A stretch of 64,000 nucleotides of DNA from Cellvibrio sp. PSBB006 (GTDB lineage: Bacteria > Pseudomonadota > Gammaproteobacteria > Pseudomonadales > Cellvibrionaceae), in contig NZ_CP021382.1 in NCBI RefSeq assembly GCF_002162135.1, positions 4,524,001 to 4,588,000 on the forward strand, read 5' to 3'. The position numbers were made by a program, and so were the translations under genes. Position 1 is the stretch's first letter. Each line of letters opens with the position of its first letter. The notes beneath the pieces were generated by a model, which saw only the letters and a program-made list of their open reading frames with translations, made no database searches and was not told the DNA's origin. Positions 51,694-60,418 of this stretch are shown here, in pieces.

Positions 51694-52673
51694 TAATGTC
51701 GAGGCGCCTCGACGTGTTGCATGACTGAGTGCAGCACCCGGTCGGCATCCACGCCTTCGATGGCCAGTTCCGGCGATAGCAGAATGCGGTGGCGCAGGGC
51801 GGGCAGGTACATGGTTTTGACATCGTCCGGGGTGACAAAGGTATTGCCTTTGATCAAGGCATAGGCGCGGGCGGCGGCGAGCAGTGCGATACAGGCGCGC
51901 GGGCCGGCGCCGCGGGCAATGCCGTTCCACTCGCGGGTGGTGCGCACCAGCTTGACCACGTAATGCAGGATCTGGTCATCCACGGTGATCTGCTCGGCGA
52001 CCTTTTGCAGGCTCAGGACGTGGGACGGTTTTAGCAGGGTGCGGATATCCTCCAGACCAAAGCCGCCTTGCGCCTGGCCGCTGACATGCCGCAGCATGAC
52101 TTGCTCATCGCTTTCGCTGGGGTAATCGATCATTACTTTCAGCATAAACCGGTCCAGCTCTGCTTCCGGCAGCGGATAAGTACCTTCTTGCTCCACCGGG
52201 TTCTGGGTGGCGAGTACCATAAACGGTTCGCCGGTCTTGAAGGATTCGCCTTCGATGGTGATTTGGCCTTCCTGCATGACTTCCAGCAGCGCTGCCTGGG
52301 TTTTGGCTGGTGCACGGTTGATTTCGTCCGCAAGCAATAAGTTGGTAAACACCGGGCCCCGGCGAATCTCGAATTCCTGTTTGGCCATGTTGAACATGGC
52401 GTGGCCTGTGACATCGCTGGGCATCAGATCCGGGGTGAACTGCACCCGGGAAAACTGGCCGCCGAAACATTTCGCCAGGCTGCGCACCAGAAGTGTCTTG
52501 CCGAGACCGGGTACGCCTTCAATCAACACATGGCCGCGCGCAATCAAGGCGACCAACACCTGCTCAATGATAAGGTCCTGGCCGATCAAGGCTTTCCTGA
52601 TTTCCTGCAACAGGTTGTTGGCCAGGGCACTGGCTTGCTCCAGGCGGGACTCGCGGGAAATGTCGTCACTCAT
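51693..52673 (-). CDS. MoxR-type AAA+ ATPase
   Basis: A 326-aa AAA+ ATPase of the MoxR branch. ATG 52673 is chosen: AAGGAAAAG lies just upstream and the ATGA overlaps the DUF4350 stop by 4 bp. Walker A GVPGLGKT, Walker B LLADEINRAPAKTQ, sensor-1 ATQNPVEQEGTYPLPEAELDRF and a C-terminal lid domain are all present. MoxR proteins act as chaperones, often loading metals or cofactors onto protein complexes, working with a DUF58/vWA partner, which here is the next gene. It is central to a six-gene operon with membrane components; the client is unknown. Confidence 0.94.
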   Translation of the reverse strand: MSDDISRESRLEQASALANNLLQEIRKALIGQDLIIEQVLVALIARGHVLIEGVPGLGKTLLVRSLAKCFGGQFSRVQFTPDLMPSDVTGHAMFNMAKQEFEIRRGPVFTNLLLADEINRAPAKTQAALLEVMQEGQITIEGESFKTGEPFMVLATQNPVEQEGTYPLPEAELDRFMLKVMIDYPSESDEQVMLRHVSGQAQGGFGLEDIRTLLKPSHVLSLQKVAEQITVDDQILHYVVKLVRTTREWNGIARGAGPRACIALLAAARAYALIKGNTFVTPDDVKTMYLPALRHRILLSPELAIEGVDADRVLHSVMQHVEAPRH

Positions 52674-53992
52674 ATACTTTTCCTTATGGTTTGCAGGCAG
52701 GCGACTGCCAAGGTGAAATCTTGGGGATGTTGCAAGGTGTTGCTGAACAGCGCCCGGTGCAATTCGGTCGCATTCAGGGAGGTAAGCTGCTGCAGGTGGC
52801 TGATCTGTTCCTGCTCGGACCATTGATTGAACTGGGGATAATGTTGGTGCAACAGCTGCCTGACTTCTTCACGCAGGCGCTCAACCAGATAGGGATGCTG
52901 CTGACGCCGCCACAGCAACATGGCGCTGGCGTAGATATGTTCTGCCAGACTGCGGCGCCCCTCGGTTTTACGGGTCAGGATGGGTCCGAAGCGGATAGCC
53001 TTGGCCCATAACCACAATCCCAAAGCCAGTAGCGCGGCGAGCATGCCGTAAGGGACCGATTGCCAGAGCAGGCTCCACAATGACGGGGCTTCCTGATTGA
53101 TCAAAAACCACACCTTGCCGTCGTGATCGATTAATTTCCACAGCGCATAGGCATGGTCGTGACAATCGACGCGCTGATTGGTCCAGATCTCGTTGTCGCT
53201 GTTGATGATCACCAGACCCTGACCCCATTCGAACTGCGCCAGGTGCAGGCCCCGGTCATCGCCTGACCATCCCTCAGGCTCGTCACCGTAATAATCAAAC
53301 GCCACGCCGCCGCTGTAATCAATCAACAGGGGCTCGGATTCATCGAAGAAATCAACCGCTTGGGGCTCCAGGTAAAGTGAACAACGGAAGTGGTTGTCGG
53401 GCAATTTCTCTTCGTCGGATTCTTCGTCATCGTTGTCCGGGTCGGTCGTGGAGTCCTCGTCGTCCAGAACGTCTTCCGCCTGATCATCCGGCTCGGTGAT
53501 CTCCTCATCAGCATCATCGGAAGTTGGGTCGTTATCTTCTTCCGTATCCGTATCTTCGTAGTCCCCGACCAGGATGCTGAAGTGATCAAGCAAAGGATCG
53601 GTACCGCCACCAGCGCCGATAAACGGGTTGTAGGTGGTGGTGATAACGGTGCCGCCCTGCTCAACCCAAGCGAGCAGGTTGTCCAGGCGCTGGCCGCGCA
53701 ACATCTTATGGGCGTTAAGCAATACGAGGGTATCCTGCGGACCCACGTGCTCGCCCTGCCAGGCCATATTGTCGAGCATGCCGAAACTGCGCAGGCTTTG
53801 GCTGTCCACGCCTTGGTGGGCCAGGAATTGTTTAACGGCGAGAAAGTCATCTTTCAGGGCTTCACGTGAATAACCCAGGTCGATTTCTTCTTCCTTCCAG
53901 GTGATATAGCGGCTGGCCCAATAAAGCAGGCCAATGATTACCGCCGCGATAGCCAGAAGAAGCAATTTGTTGGTGGACAACCGTCTAGCCAT
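52670..53992 (-). CDS. DUF4350 membrane protein with acidic linker
   Basis: A 440-aa protein. ATG 53992 follows a GTG three codons upstream. An N-terminal helix (about 10-27) is followed by a DUF4350 domain that resembles a glutamine amidotransferase-like fold (TLVLLNAHKML, WVEQGGTVITT). It is interrupted by a very acidic, low-complexity stretch of about 50 residues (about 145-196, mostly D and E). A second helix (about 310-330) and a C-terminal helical domain complete it. The start overlaps the DUF4129 stop by 8 bp; the end overlaps the MoxR start by 4 bp. It is part of the widespread DUF4129-DUF4350-MoxR-DUF58 gene set of unknown function. Confidence 0.85.
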   Translation of the reverse strand: MARRLSTNKLLLLAIAAVIIGLLYWASRYITWKEEEIDLGYSREALKDDFLAVKQFLAHQGVDSQSLRSFGMLDNMAWQGEHVGPQDTLVLLNAHKMLRGQRLDNLLAWVEQGGTVITTTYNPFIGAGGGTDPLLDHFSILVGDYEDTDTEEDNDPTSDDADEEITEPDDQAEDVLDDEDSTTDPDNDDEESDEEKLPDNHFRCSLYLEPQAVDFFDESEPLLIDYSGGVAFDYYGDEPEGWSGDDRGLHLAQFEWGQGLVIINSDNEIWTNQRVDCHDHAYALWKLIDHDGKVWFLINQEAPSLWSLLWQSVPYGMLAALLALGLWLWAKAIRFGPILTRKTEGRRSLAEHIYASAMLLWRRQQHPYLVERLREEVRQLLHQHYPQFNQWSEQEQISHLQQLTSLNATELHRALFSNTLQHPQDFTLAVACLQTIRKSI

Positions 53993-55556
53993 TGGCACCA
54001 CCCTCGCTTGCTGGGGCGGGGCGCCACAAGGGATTCCACTGGCGACACAGTTGCTCAGCTATTTCGCTGTCGACTGCTATATGCCCATAGGCCAGGCGCT
54101 GCCAGGCTTGGGTCAATTGGTCGAAATAGGCAATGGCCGCGTTGGCGGCCGGTTTATCTTGCGCGTAATCGCGGGCAAGTTGCAGGCATTCACCTTCGGT
54201 GTGGCCGTCTTCAATATCCAGTCCGGCGTCGAGCAAGCGGATCAGGCAGGCGCGGTAAAGCAGGGCCAAAGATGCTCGATGCTCCGCCCGATGCCAAAGC
54301 TCCAGTGCCGTGGCACTGACATCAGCCGGTAAGGATTCACGACTCAAATCCAGCCCGAAAAGGGTCACCGGGCGAACGCGCTGGGCTGTTTCCGGTACCT
54401 GTTGCGGCAGGTAGGCGGCGAGCCAGTGGCGATAGCGAAACACCACCCAGACAATCAAGCCAATCACCCCGGCCCAGAGCAGCAACTCAAGCCAACTGGC
54501 CAGCCGTAAGGCATCGGTGAAGCCGCGCAGAATATCCATCAGCCAATCCCATTCGCCTTCCTGGTCGTTCTCTTTTTCTTCATCATCCTGATCCAGAAAG
54601 CTGGGATAGCGGAAAATCTCTTTCTGATGAAAATCCTCGCCCGCCAACACGGCGTCGATACCAGCTTTTGCCGATTGGCGATCCAGAGGTTTATGCGCAG
54701 TCTCCAGTGCTACCGGCTCTGCTGCCACGTCCTCCTGAGCTTGGGATTCCGACCAGGGCATCAAACCTATGAAGAAGGCAAACACCAGGGCAATAACAGT
54801 TTGGCCTTGAGGCTGGGCACGGCGTTTGTTGACGATGCGTTGGAACGCAATGTCGATGTCCCAGGCTTCCAGTTTGATACGGCGGTTCAGGTAAAGCGAA
54901 AAACCACAGGCCACGTAAAACGGCGCCACCAGCGAGATCGCCAGATAACCACAGGTATTGGTGAGATAGGCAAACCAGACCGCTTCCTGGCTGGTAAACA
55001 GGGACATCCAGTCAATCTCGACCTCGCTGGGCACAAAGGCATAGAGCAAGATCAACATGCCCAGACTTAAAAAGCTCTCAACGTGGACGCCGATGATGGT
55101 CAGCCAGGTGGCGGGGTTGGAGTCTTCGCGGTGAAGAATCCCCAGACGTTGCTTACGCCGCTCGCTGCTCAAGCCTTCCAATTGGATAACCGGAAGGTCA
55201 AGCGAACGAGTGAAACTGAAGCGCCGCCAGGTGAGGCTCAGAAACCATTGACGTGAAGCTTGAGCGGGAAAGGCTTTTAACGTGCTGCGGGTATCGGGCA
55301 GATAACCAAACACCGCCTGGCTGAGGATATGCAGTAACGGTCGCTCGAACAGGGGCTTGAGCCACCAGATGATCACGGTGCTGAGCCATATCCAATCCTG
55401 GGGCACCAGATTAAGCAGCAGGAATAACGGCAGGGTTAACAGCAGCCAGACCTTGGTCATGGACCACCACCAGCGGCGTGCCATCAGCAGTCCCAGATCG
55501 ACTGCCTCCCAGGCGCGACGCGGCCGAATTTCGATGGTTACCTGATCGAGATTCAT
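53985..55556 (-). CDS. DUF4129 membrane protein of the MoxR operon
   Basis: A 523-aa polytopic protein with several N-terminal helices (about 35-75, 170-220), a helix around 263-282, another around 345-372, and a C-terminal DUF4129 domain (about 415-515; ALELWHRAEHRASLALLY, then RACLIRLLDAGL). DUF4129 is found at the C-terminus of transglutaminase-like or membrane proteins near MoxR/DUF58 genes. The stop overlaps the DUF4350 start, and the start overlaps the SpoIIM stop (ATGA), giving tight coupling. The biochemical role is unknown. Confidence 0.86.
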   Translation of the reverse strand: MNLDQVTIEIRPRRAWEAVDLGLLMARRWWWSMTKVWLLLTLPLFLLLNLVPQDWIWLSTVIIWWLKPLFERPLLHILSQAVFGYLPDTRSTLKAFPAQASRQWFLSLTWRRFSFTRSLDLPVIQLEGLSSERRKQRLGILHREDSNPATWLTIIGVHVESFLSLGMLILLYAFVPSEVEIDWMSLFTSQEAVWFAYLTNTCGYLAISLVAPFYVACGFSLYLNRRIKLEAWDIDIAFQRIVNKRRAQPQGQTVIALVFAFFIGLMPWSESQAQEDVAAEPVALETAHKPLDRQSAKAGIDAVLAGEDFHQKEIFRYPSFLDQDDEEKENDQEGEWDWLMDILRGFTDALRLASWLELLLWAGVIGLIVWVVFRYRHWLAAYLPQQVPETAQRVRPVTLFGLDLSRESLPADVSATALELWHRAEHRASLALLYRACLIRLLDAGLDIEDGHTEGECLQLARDYAQDKPAANAAIAYFDQLTQAWQRLAYGHIAVDSEIAEQLCRQWNPLWRPAPASEGGANG

Positions 55557-56530
55557 CTGCCCCCCGACCTGCGGCCACTAAGGGCTAAGTAAGCAATTAC
55601 TACCAACCAAAGTGCCGCACCAACAAGGTATTTTTGCCAGGCAACCAGAATATTGTTGGATGACCAGAAAGCCTCGATAAATGCCGCAATCACCAGCATG
55701 ATGATCACCCCATAAACCAGGCGGATGGCGACGTGGCCAGCCTGCTTGAGCGCCTCCAGACGGGTGCGGTTACCCGGATTGAGCAGGTGATAACCCAGCT
55801 TCAAACCTGCCGCGCCGGAGATCACAATAGCCGTTAACTCAAAGCTGCCGTGGCCCACCACAAAGGTAAAGAAGGTCTCGGTGTATTCCGCATTGGTCAG
55901 GTGGCCGGCCACGGCACCGAACAGCAAACCGTTAAAGACCAAAAAGAAAATCGAGCCCACTCCATACAACAAGCCCGACGCAAAGGTGCGAAACGAAACA
56001 CCGATGTTATTGCTGATATAAAAGCCGAACATCTGCCAATTGGTGTCAGATTCGCGGGCGCTGCCAAGGGTGCGGTTGGCGGGGTTGTACATCTCCTCGA
56101 AGTTGTCCACCTGCTCCGGTGCCATGAGCGTATACACCAGGTCCGGCTGCCACAGGACGGCGAGGAACAGCAACAAGCCGGGGAAGTACAGCAGCGCGGT
56201 AGCGGTCCAGAAATAACCTTGCTCCTGACGCACCAGGCGTGGAAAGTCAGTAACGATAAAACGCAGAAATTGCTGGGCTAAAGGCTGTTTGCGACGGTAC
56301 AGCTGCTGATGACCACGAATCACCAGATCGCCCAGCTTGTCCACCAGATAGCTGCTGTACTGGCGCTCTTTGGCCAAGGCATGGAAGTGGCACAGCTTGC
56401 GGTAGAGTGGCGCAAAATCCGCCAGTTGCTCGGCGGTCAGTGAGCCCTTGCGGGCTTCCAGTTGCTCGATCAGCTTTTCCAGCGCCTGCCAGGCGGGTTG
56501 GTAAAGTGCTTCAAACTGTCCCTGCTTCAT
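55553..56530 (-). CDS. SpoIIM-like (stage II sporulation M family) membrane protein
   Basis: A 325-aa membrane protein with a cytoplasmic N-terminal helical domain of about 100 residues and five to six hydrophobic helices. The family's features include FYISNNIGVSFRTFASGLLYGVGS-like NNIGVSFRTFASG and the GHGSFELTAIVISGAAGL segment. SpoIIM in Bacillus works in forespore engulfment, but this organism type does not sporulate; in MoxR operons the protein is a conserved membrane component. It overlaps both neighbours by 4 bp (ATGA). Confidence 0.88.
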   Translation of the reverse strand: MKQGQFEALYQPAWQALEKLIEQLEARKGSLTAEQLADFAPLYRKLCHFHALAKERQYSSYLVDKLGDLVIRGHQQLYRRKQPLAQQFLRFIVTDFPRLVRQEQGYFWTATALLYFPGLLLFLAVLWQPDLVYTLMAPEQVDNFEEMYNPANRTLGSARESDTNWQMFGFYISNNIGVSFRTFASGLLYGVGSIFFLVFNGLLFGAVAGHLTNAEYTETFFTFVVGHGSFELTAIVISGAAGLKLGYHLLNPGNRTRLEALKQAGHVAIRLVYGVIIMLVIAAFIEAFWSSNNILVAWQKYLVGAALWLVVIAYLALSGRRSGGR

Positions 56531-57204
56531 TGGCGGCCCACCATGCTGTTGGCCATTTGCTTGATGGCAATGACGGGCTCATCCGTCTTAAGGACGGGCA
56601 GCAGGATCGCGGCCAATTCACTCTGGCGCTCCGGTGATAAACGCTTACTCCGTTCGGCAAAAGCCAGCAATGCCCGTTGTTCATCGGTCGTGAAATCTGC
56701 TGGCACGGGTTGACGGCCTTTCACATCAAAATTGGGACCGGGAATGGGATCAGCGTCGTACACCACCAGAGTGCCGGCCACCAGATCGCCGAGGCGTTTG
56801 AATTGGGGGTTGAACAGGCTGGTGATAATGCCAGTGAGGTACATCAAGGGCAGAAAATCCACCACCCGTAACAGATTGCGCAGCAGCGAAGGGCCGAAGG
56901 TGACCGGGGTGCCATCGTCATTAACCACGCGGATATGGAGGTTTTTCTTTCCCGGTGTGCGCCCCTGGTGCCAGACCTCGAAGTACACCGGGTAAAACCA
57001 CTCCAGCAAAAAGGCCAGGATCAGCGCAATGCCCATACCCATGCCGCCGAGGAGAGCCAATACGGTAAAGACCACGATATTGGCGACGGTTTTGATCAAC
57101 ATGTCGATCATAAACGCCATGATGCGCACGCCCATACCGGCGGGGGCGAGCGGAAGGGTGGCTCCTTCAGGGGTTTCAAGCGAAAGGCGGGTGTCGAGTA
57201 TCAA
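56527..57204 (-). CDS. RDD-family membrane protein
   Basis: A 225-aa protein with an RDD domain (about 20-150): Arg in GVRIMAFMIDMLIK, two or three helices, and an RTPGKKNLHIRVV segment. It has an alpha-helical C-terminal extension. The N-terminus TPEGATLPLAPAG fits the family, so the upstream TTG at 57204 is taken as the start, although its ribosome binding site is poor. It is the first gene of the six-gene operon RDD-SpoIIM-DUF4129-DUF4350-MoxR-DUF58. The role is unknown. Confidence 0.83.
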   Translation of the reverse strand: MILDTRLSLETPEGATLPLAPAGMGVRIMAFMIDMLIKTVANIVVFTVLALLGGMGMGIALILAFLLEWFYPVYFEVWHQGRTPGKKNLHIRVVNDDGTPVTFGPSLLRNLLRVVDFLPLMYLTGIITSLFNPQFKRLGDLVAGTLVVYDADPIPGPNFDVKGRQPVPADFTTDEQRALLAFAERSKRLSPERQSELAAILLPVLKTDEPVIAIKQMANSMVGRQ

Positions 57205-57351
57205 ACCTGGGCTTCCATTGTCTCGATAGTCTTATGTGTTTCGGTGCTTTGTTTCTGCGTTCTGTCGCGAAAACTGGCGCATTGCAGAATACCCCATTGT
57301 CCCGACTCTGGGTAGCCAATGCCTCACACTCCGCTGCTGGTAGGTGGCTCT

Positions 57352-57368
57352 GGTATAATCGCCGCACT
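57352..57368 (+). promoter_or_regulatory. Candidate ybeD -10 region (shared with proA)
   Basis: GGTATAATCGCCGCACT, with TATAAT at 57354-57359, lies 25 bases before the ybeD ATG and is identical over 17 bases to the element in front of proA at 40001-40017. No clear -35 hexamer is seen. Confidence 0.6.
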
Positions 57369-57392
57369 TTTGTATTTTTCGGTTTGATTGCT

Positions 57393-57665
57393 ATGGCTGA
57401 CCAACAACCCCCCAAGATTGAATTTCCCTGTCCTGACTATCCCATCAAAGTGCTGGGTGACGCCGGTGATGAGTTGCATAGCCTGGTGATTGAAGTCATG
57501 GAGCGCCACGCGCCCGGTTTTGATCAAACGCGTATCACCATCAATGAGAGCAGCAAAGGTCGCTTTCAGTCGATTACGGTATGGATTACCGCCACCGGTG
57601 AAGCGCAATTGCATGCGATCCACACGGATCTGCGCACAAAACCCATTACCAAGATGGTGATGTAA
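57393..57665 (+). CDS. ybeD: YbeD/DUF493 family protein
   Basis: A 90-aa cytoplasmic protein with the DUF493 ferredoxin-like ACT-type fold ([19 protein letters not shown], then [12 protein letters not shown] and a final [11 protein letters not shown]). It has no known enzymatic activity. ATG 57393 gives [11 protein letters not shown]. It immediately precedes lipB by 1 bp and forms the common ybeD-lipB-lipA cluster. Confidence 0.95.
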   Translation: MADQQPPKIEFPCPDYPIKVLGDAGDELHSLVIEVMERHAPGFDQTRITINESSKGRFQSITVWITATGEAQLHAIHTDLRTKPITKMVM

Positions 57666-57666
57666 G

Positions 57667-58323
57667 TTGGTGCCAACGCTCGATAATGTAGTTGTGCGCC
57701 AATTGGGGCTGCAAGACTATCGCCCGGTGTGGCAGTCGATGACCGACTTCACCAATCAGCGTACGCCGGAAACGCCAGACGAATTATGGTTGGTGGAACA
57801 CCCCCCGGTATTTACCCAAGGGCAGGCAGGCAAGCCGGAGCATCTATTGTTGCCGGGTGAGATTCCGGTAATCCAGACGGATCGCGGCGGGCAGGTGACG
57901 TATCACGGGCCGGGTCAATTGGTGGCTTACCCCTTGCTGGATCTGCGCCGGTTGAAGATGGGGGTGCGCGATCTGGTGTCGGCGATTGAGCAAACCATTG
58001 TGGCAACCCTGGCGGTTTATGGGATTGAGGCCTATCCCAAGCCGGATGCGCCGGGTGTGTATGTGGCTGGTGACAAGATCGCTTCCCTGGGGTTGCGCGT
58101 GCGGCGCGGGTGCAGTTTTCATGGTCTGGCGTTGAATGTGGATATGGATCTGGAGCCTTTTCAGCGTATCAACCCTTGTGGTTATGAGGGGTTGGCGATG
58201 ACGCAGATGCGTGATTTATTACCTGAGCCCCCTGTGTTGGCCGAGGTTCAAGACCAATTGGTTATGCAATTTGCACGGAAATTGGGTTATGAAAGTTGTA
58301 CAATGGCGGCCAATTTAGGTTGA
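57667..58323 (+). CDS. lipB: Octanoyltransferase LipB
   Basis: A 218-aa enzyme that moves the octanoyl group from acyl carrier protein to lipoyl domains. Motifs: [20 protein letters not shown], the catalytic Lys in [13 protein letters not shown] and the Cys in [13 protein letters not shown]. There is no ATG; the start is TTG 57667 or GTG 57670. It follows ybeD and is separated from lipA by an interposed palindromic repeat. Confidence 0.95.
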   Translation: MVPTLDNVVVRQLGLQDYRPVWQSMTDFTNQRTPETPDELWLVEHPPVFTQGQAGKPEHLLLPGEIPVIQTDRGGQVTYHGPGQLVAYPLLDLRRLKMGVRDLVSAIEQTIVATLAVYGIEAYPKPDAPGVYVAGDKIASLGLRVRRGCSFHGLALNVDMDLEPFQRINPCGYEGLAMTQMRDLLPEPPVLAEVQDQLVMQFARKLGYESCTMAANLG

Positions 58324-58324
58324 C

Positions 58325-58428
58325 GGGGATCGGGTACAGGCTTGTGAGACACGCCGTGAATCCTTCCCTGGAGGCTTGGCGTCGGCATCCTTGCCGACGA
58401 CAGTCTCTCAAGCCTGTACCCGATCCCC
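58325..58428. repeat. Long palindromic intergenic element between lipB and lipA
   Basis: Arms at 58325-58350 and 58403-58428 are 26 bp and complementary with one mismatch. The loop of 52 nt contains a second hairpin (GTCGGCA with TGCCGAC around 58381-58398). The element begins one base after the lipB stop region and ends 42 bp before the lipA start. Its nested-hairpin form resembles REP/MITE-like repeats of Gammaproteobacteria. In the window this is the only copy I see. Confidence 0.8.
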
Positions 58429-58469
58429 TCTGCGGTATCGTGGAAATTTTATGAAACAAAGAGATTTTT

Positions 58470-59501
58470 ATGTCTGATTTGCCTCCTGTATCTACCCTTG
58501 TTCCTGAGCTGCAACCTGTCAAGCGTACTGAGCGTTACAAGCAGGGTGAGAAGTTGCGCGATGCTGATAAGGTTGAGCGTATTCCGGTGAAGGTGATTGC
58601 GAGCGATCGTGATGAGATGCTGCGCAAGCCGGATTGGATTCGTGTGCGTATCCCGGCGTCGCCGGAGGTGGATCGCATCAAGGCTATTCTGCGCAAGAAT
58701 AAGTTGTCGTCGGTGTGTGAAGAAGCAAATTGCCCTAATCTGGGTGAGTGTTTTAGCGGCGGTACAGCGACCTTTATGATCATGGGTGATATCTGTACCC
58801 GTCGCTGCCCCTTTTGCGATGTGGGCCACGGTAAACCTAATCCGCTCGACATCAACGAGCCGCGTCAGCTGGCTGAAGCGATTGCCGAGATGCGTTTGAA
58901 GTATGTGGTCATTACGTCAGTGGACCGCGATGATCTGCGCGATGGTGGTGCGCAACATTTTGCAGATTGTATTCGTGAAGCCCGTGCGTTCAGTCCGAAT
59001 TTGCAAGTGGAAGTGTTGGTGCCGGACTTCCGGGGGCGCATGGAGATTGCGTTGGATATCCTTGAAAAAGAAGCGCCGGATGTTTTTAACCACAATATGG
59101 AAACCGTGCCGCGTTTGTATCGCCAGGCCCGCCCCGGTGCTAACTATGAGTGGTCGCTGCAACTGCTGAAAGAATATAAAGCGCGTCGCCCGGATGTGTT
59201 GACCAAATCCGGCTTGATGGTCGGCCTGGGTGAAACGAAAGGAGAAATTATCGAAGTCATGCAGCACATGCGCGATCACGATATCGACATGCTCACCATT
59301 GGCCAATACCTGCAACCTTCACGCGACCATTTACCGGTAGCACGTTACGTGCATCCAGATGAGTTTGAAGAATACACCCGACTCGCGAACGAGATGGGTT
59401 TCAAGCACGCCGCCTGTGGTCCGCTGGTGCGTTCCAGTTATCACGCCGACAAGCAAGCTCACGGTGAAGACATCAAATGGTTTGAAGCCGCCAAAGCGTA
59501 A
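58470..59501 (+). CDS. lipA: Lipoyl synthase LipA (radical SAM)
   Basis: A 343-aa radical SAM enzyme that inserts two sulfurs into octanoyl domains. The auxiliary [4Fe-4S] cluster motif C-x4-C-x5-C is seen in [19 protein letters not shown] and the radical SAM CxxxCxxC in [16 protein letters not shown]; the C-terminal RSSYHADKQ serine is the third-cluster ligand used in Lip[10 protein letters not shown] is also typical. Full length. It follows lipB, with the palindromic element in the gap. Confidence 0.97.
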   Translation: MSDLPPVSTLVPELQPVKRTERYKQGEKLRDADKVERIPVKVIASDRDEMLRKPDWIRVRIPASPEVDRIKAILRKNKLSSVCEEANCPNLGECFSGGTATFMIMGDICTRRCPFCDVGHGKPNPLDINEPRQLAEAIAEMRLKYVVITSVDRDDLRDGGAQHFADCIREARAFSPNLQVEVLVPDFRGRMEIALDILEKEAPDVFNHNMETVPRLYRQARPGANYEWSLQLLKEYKARRPDVLTKSGLMVGLGETKGEIIEVMQHMRDHDIDMLTIGQYLQPSRDHLPVARYVHPDEFEEYTRLANEMGFKHAACGPLVRSSYHADKQAHGEDIKWFEAAKA

Positions 59502-59511
59502 TTTGCGAGAA

Positions 59512-59547
59512 GTAGGTCGGATTAGGCGCACAGCGTCGTAATCCGAC
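59512..59547 (+). repeat. Palindromic intergenic repeat, copy 2 (after lipA)
   Basis: GTAGGTCGGATTA begins at 59512 and the complementary TAATCCGAC ends at 59547. This is the same element as at 51662-51693 in the other orientation, and it again lies a few bases past a stop codon (lipA ends at 59501). Confidence 0.85.
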
Positions 59548-59670
59548 TCTCGTCGAGCAATGAAGCAATCCACAATTGGCAACTTTAATAAATAACACCA
59601 GCACCGCCCGCGAACCTCACCATCACTTTCCTGTCTGTACATCATTCCCTTCACTTCTTAACCTGCACCT

Positions 59671-60171
59671 ATGCCAATATCTTTAGCTGAAATTACTGTC
59701 CAGCCCCTCGCTCATACGCCGGCATTTTTTGCGCAGGTAGCCGCATGGCATCATCAGGAATGCGAGCGACAAGGACTAAAAAGTTCATTGGCGTTACGCC
59801 AGCAACGTTTGCAATTGCACATTCAGGGAGAAACCATTCCGCAAACATTGGTTGCCGTTTTACATGGGGAAATTATCGGTTGTGTCAGTTTGGTGAATTA
59901 CCACAGCAGCGCCCAACAAAAAACGAACGGGAAGAATCTTTCGCCGGTATGGCTGAGTAATTTGTTTGTGCAGGAACAGCATCGCAAACAGGGCGTTGGT
60001 AATGTATTAATTGATCACGCGGTTAATTATATGCGAGCAATGGCGATGCAGGAATTGTGGCTGTCGGCAGCCGAGTATACGGAGTTCTATCAAAAGCGCG
60101 GCTGGCAAATTTCCCGTCGGACGCGGTTGGGGGGTAGGGTGGTGAATATTATGCGGTTAGAGCTTCATTAG
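59671..60171 (+). CDS. GNAT-family N-acetyltransferase
   Basis: A 166-aa acetyltransferase. The acetyl-CoA-binding motif A (LFVQEQHRKQGVGNVLIDHA, with Q-x-x-G-V-G-N) is at about 108-127, preceded by a beta strand GCVSLVNY. The C-terminal part has ELWLSAAEYTEFYQKRGW, matching GNAT motif B. The acceptor substrate is unknown. It lies 170 bp after lipA and is on the same strand. Length is normal for GNAT proteins. Confidence 0.87.
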   Translation: MPISLAEITVQPLAHTPAFFAQVAAWHHQECERQGLKSSLALRQQRLQLHIQGETIPQTLVAVLHGEIIGCVSLVNYHSSAQQKTNGKNLSPVWLSNLFVQEQHRKQGVGNVLIDHAVNYMRAMAMQELWLSAAEYTEFYQKRGWQISRRTRLGGRVVNIMRLELH

Positions 60172-60418
60172 TGTTGGAGGCTGACCATCGTCTTAGGTGA
60201 TATTTGGACCTGTGGTGCGGCATGGAAATGTGTATTATTATGCGCCTACTCCTTAACTGACAACGCTTTCCCCCTTATTTCCTTCCTGATCGAGTTTTGG
60301 GTTTAATAGATTATTGTTAGAGCTGATGATGGCTTGATACCAATGACTCAGCACATACTGGCACTACAATAATTTGCCTGGGATAGGCTGGCTGTCAATA
60401 ATATAAAGTTCACATCAT
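60172..60418. other. Gap before the large transglutaminase-TonB gene
   Basis: A 247-bp AT-richer stretch. No gene or clear ribosome binding site is seen; an AATAATATAAAG segment near 60395-60408 could be a -10 region. The start codon of the following gene is ATG 60419, without a strong Shine-Dalgarno sequence. Confidence 0.4.
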
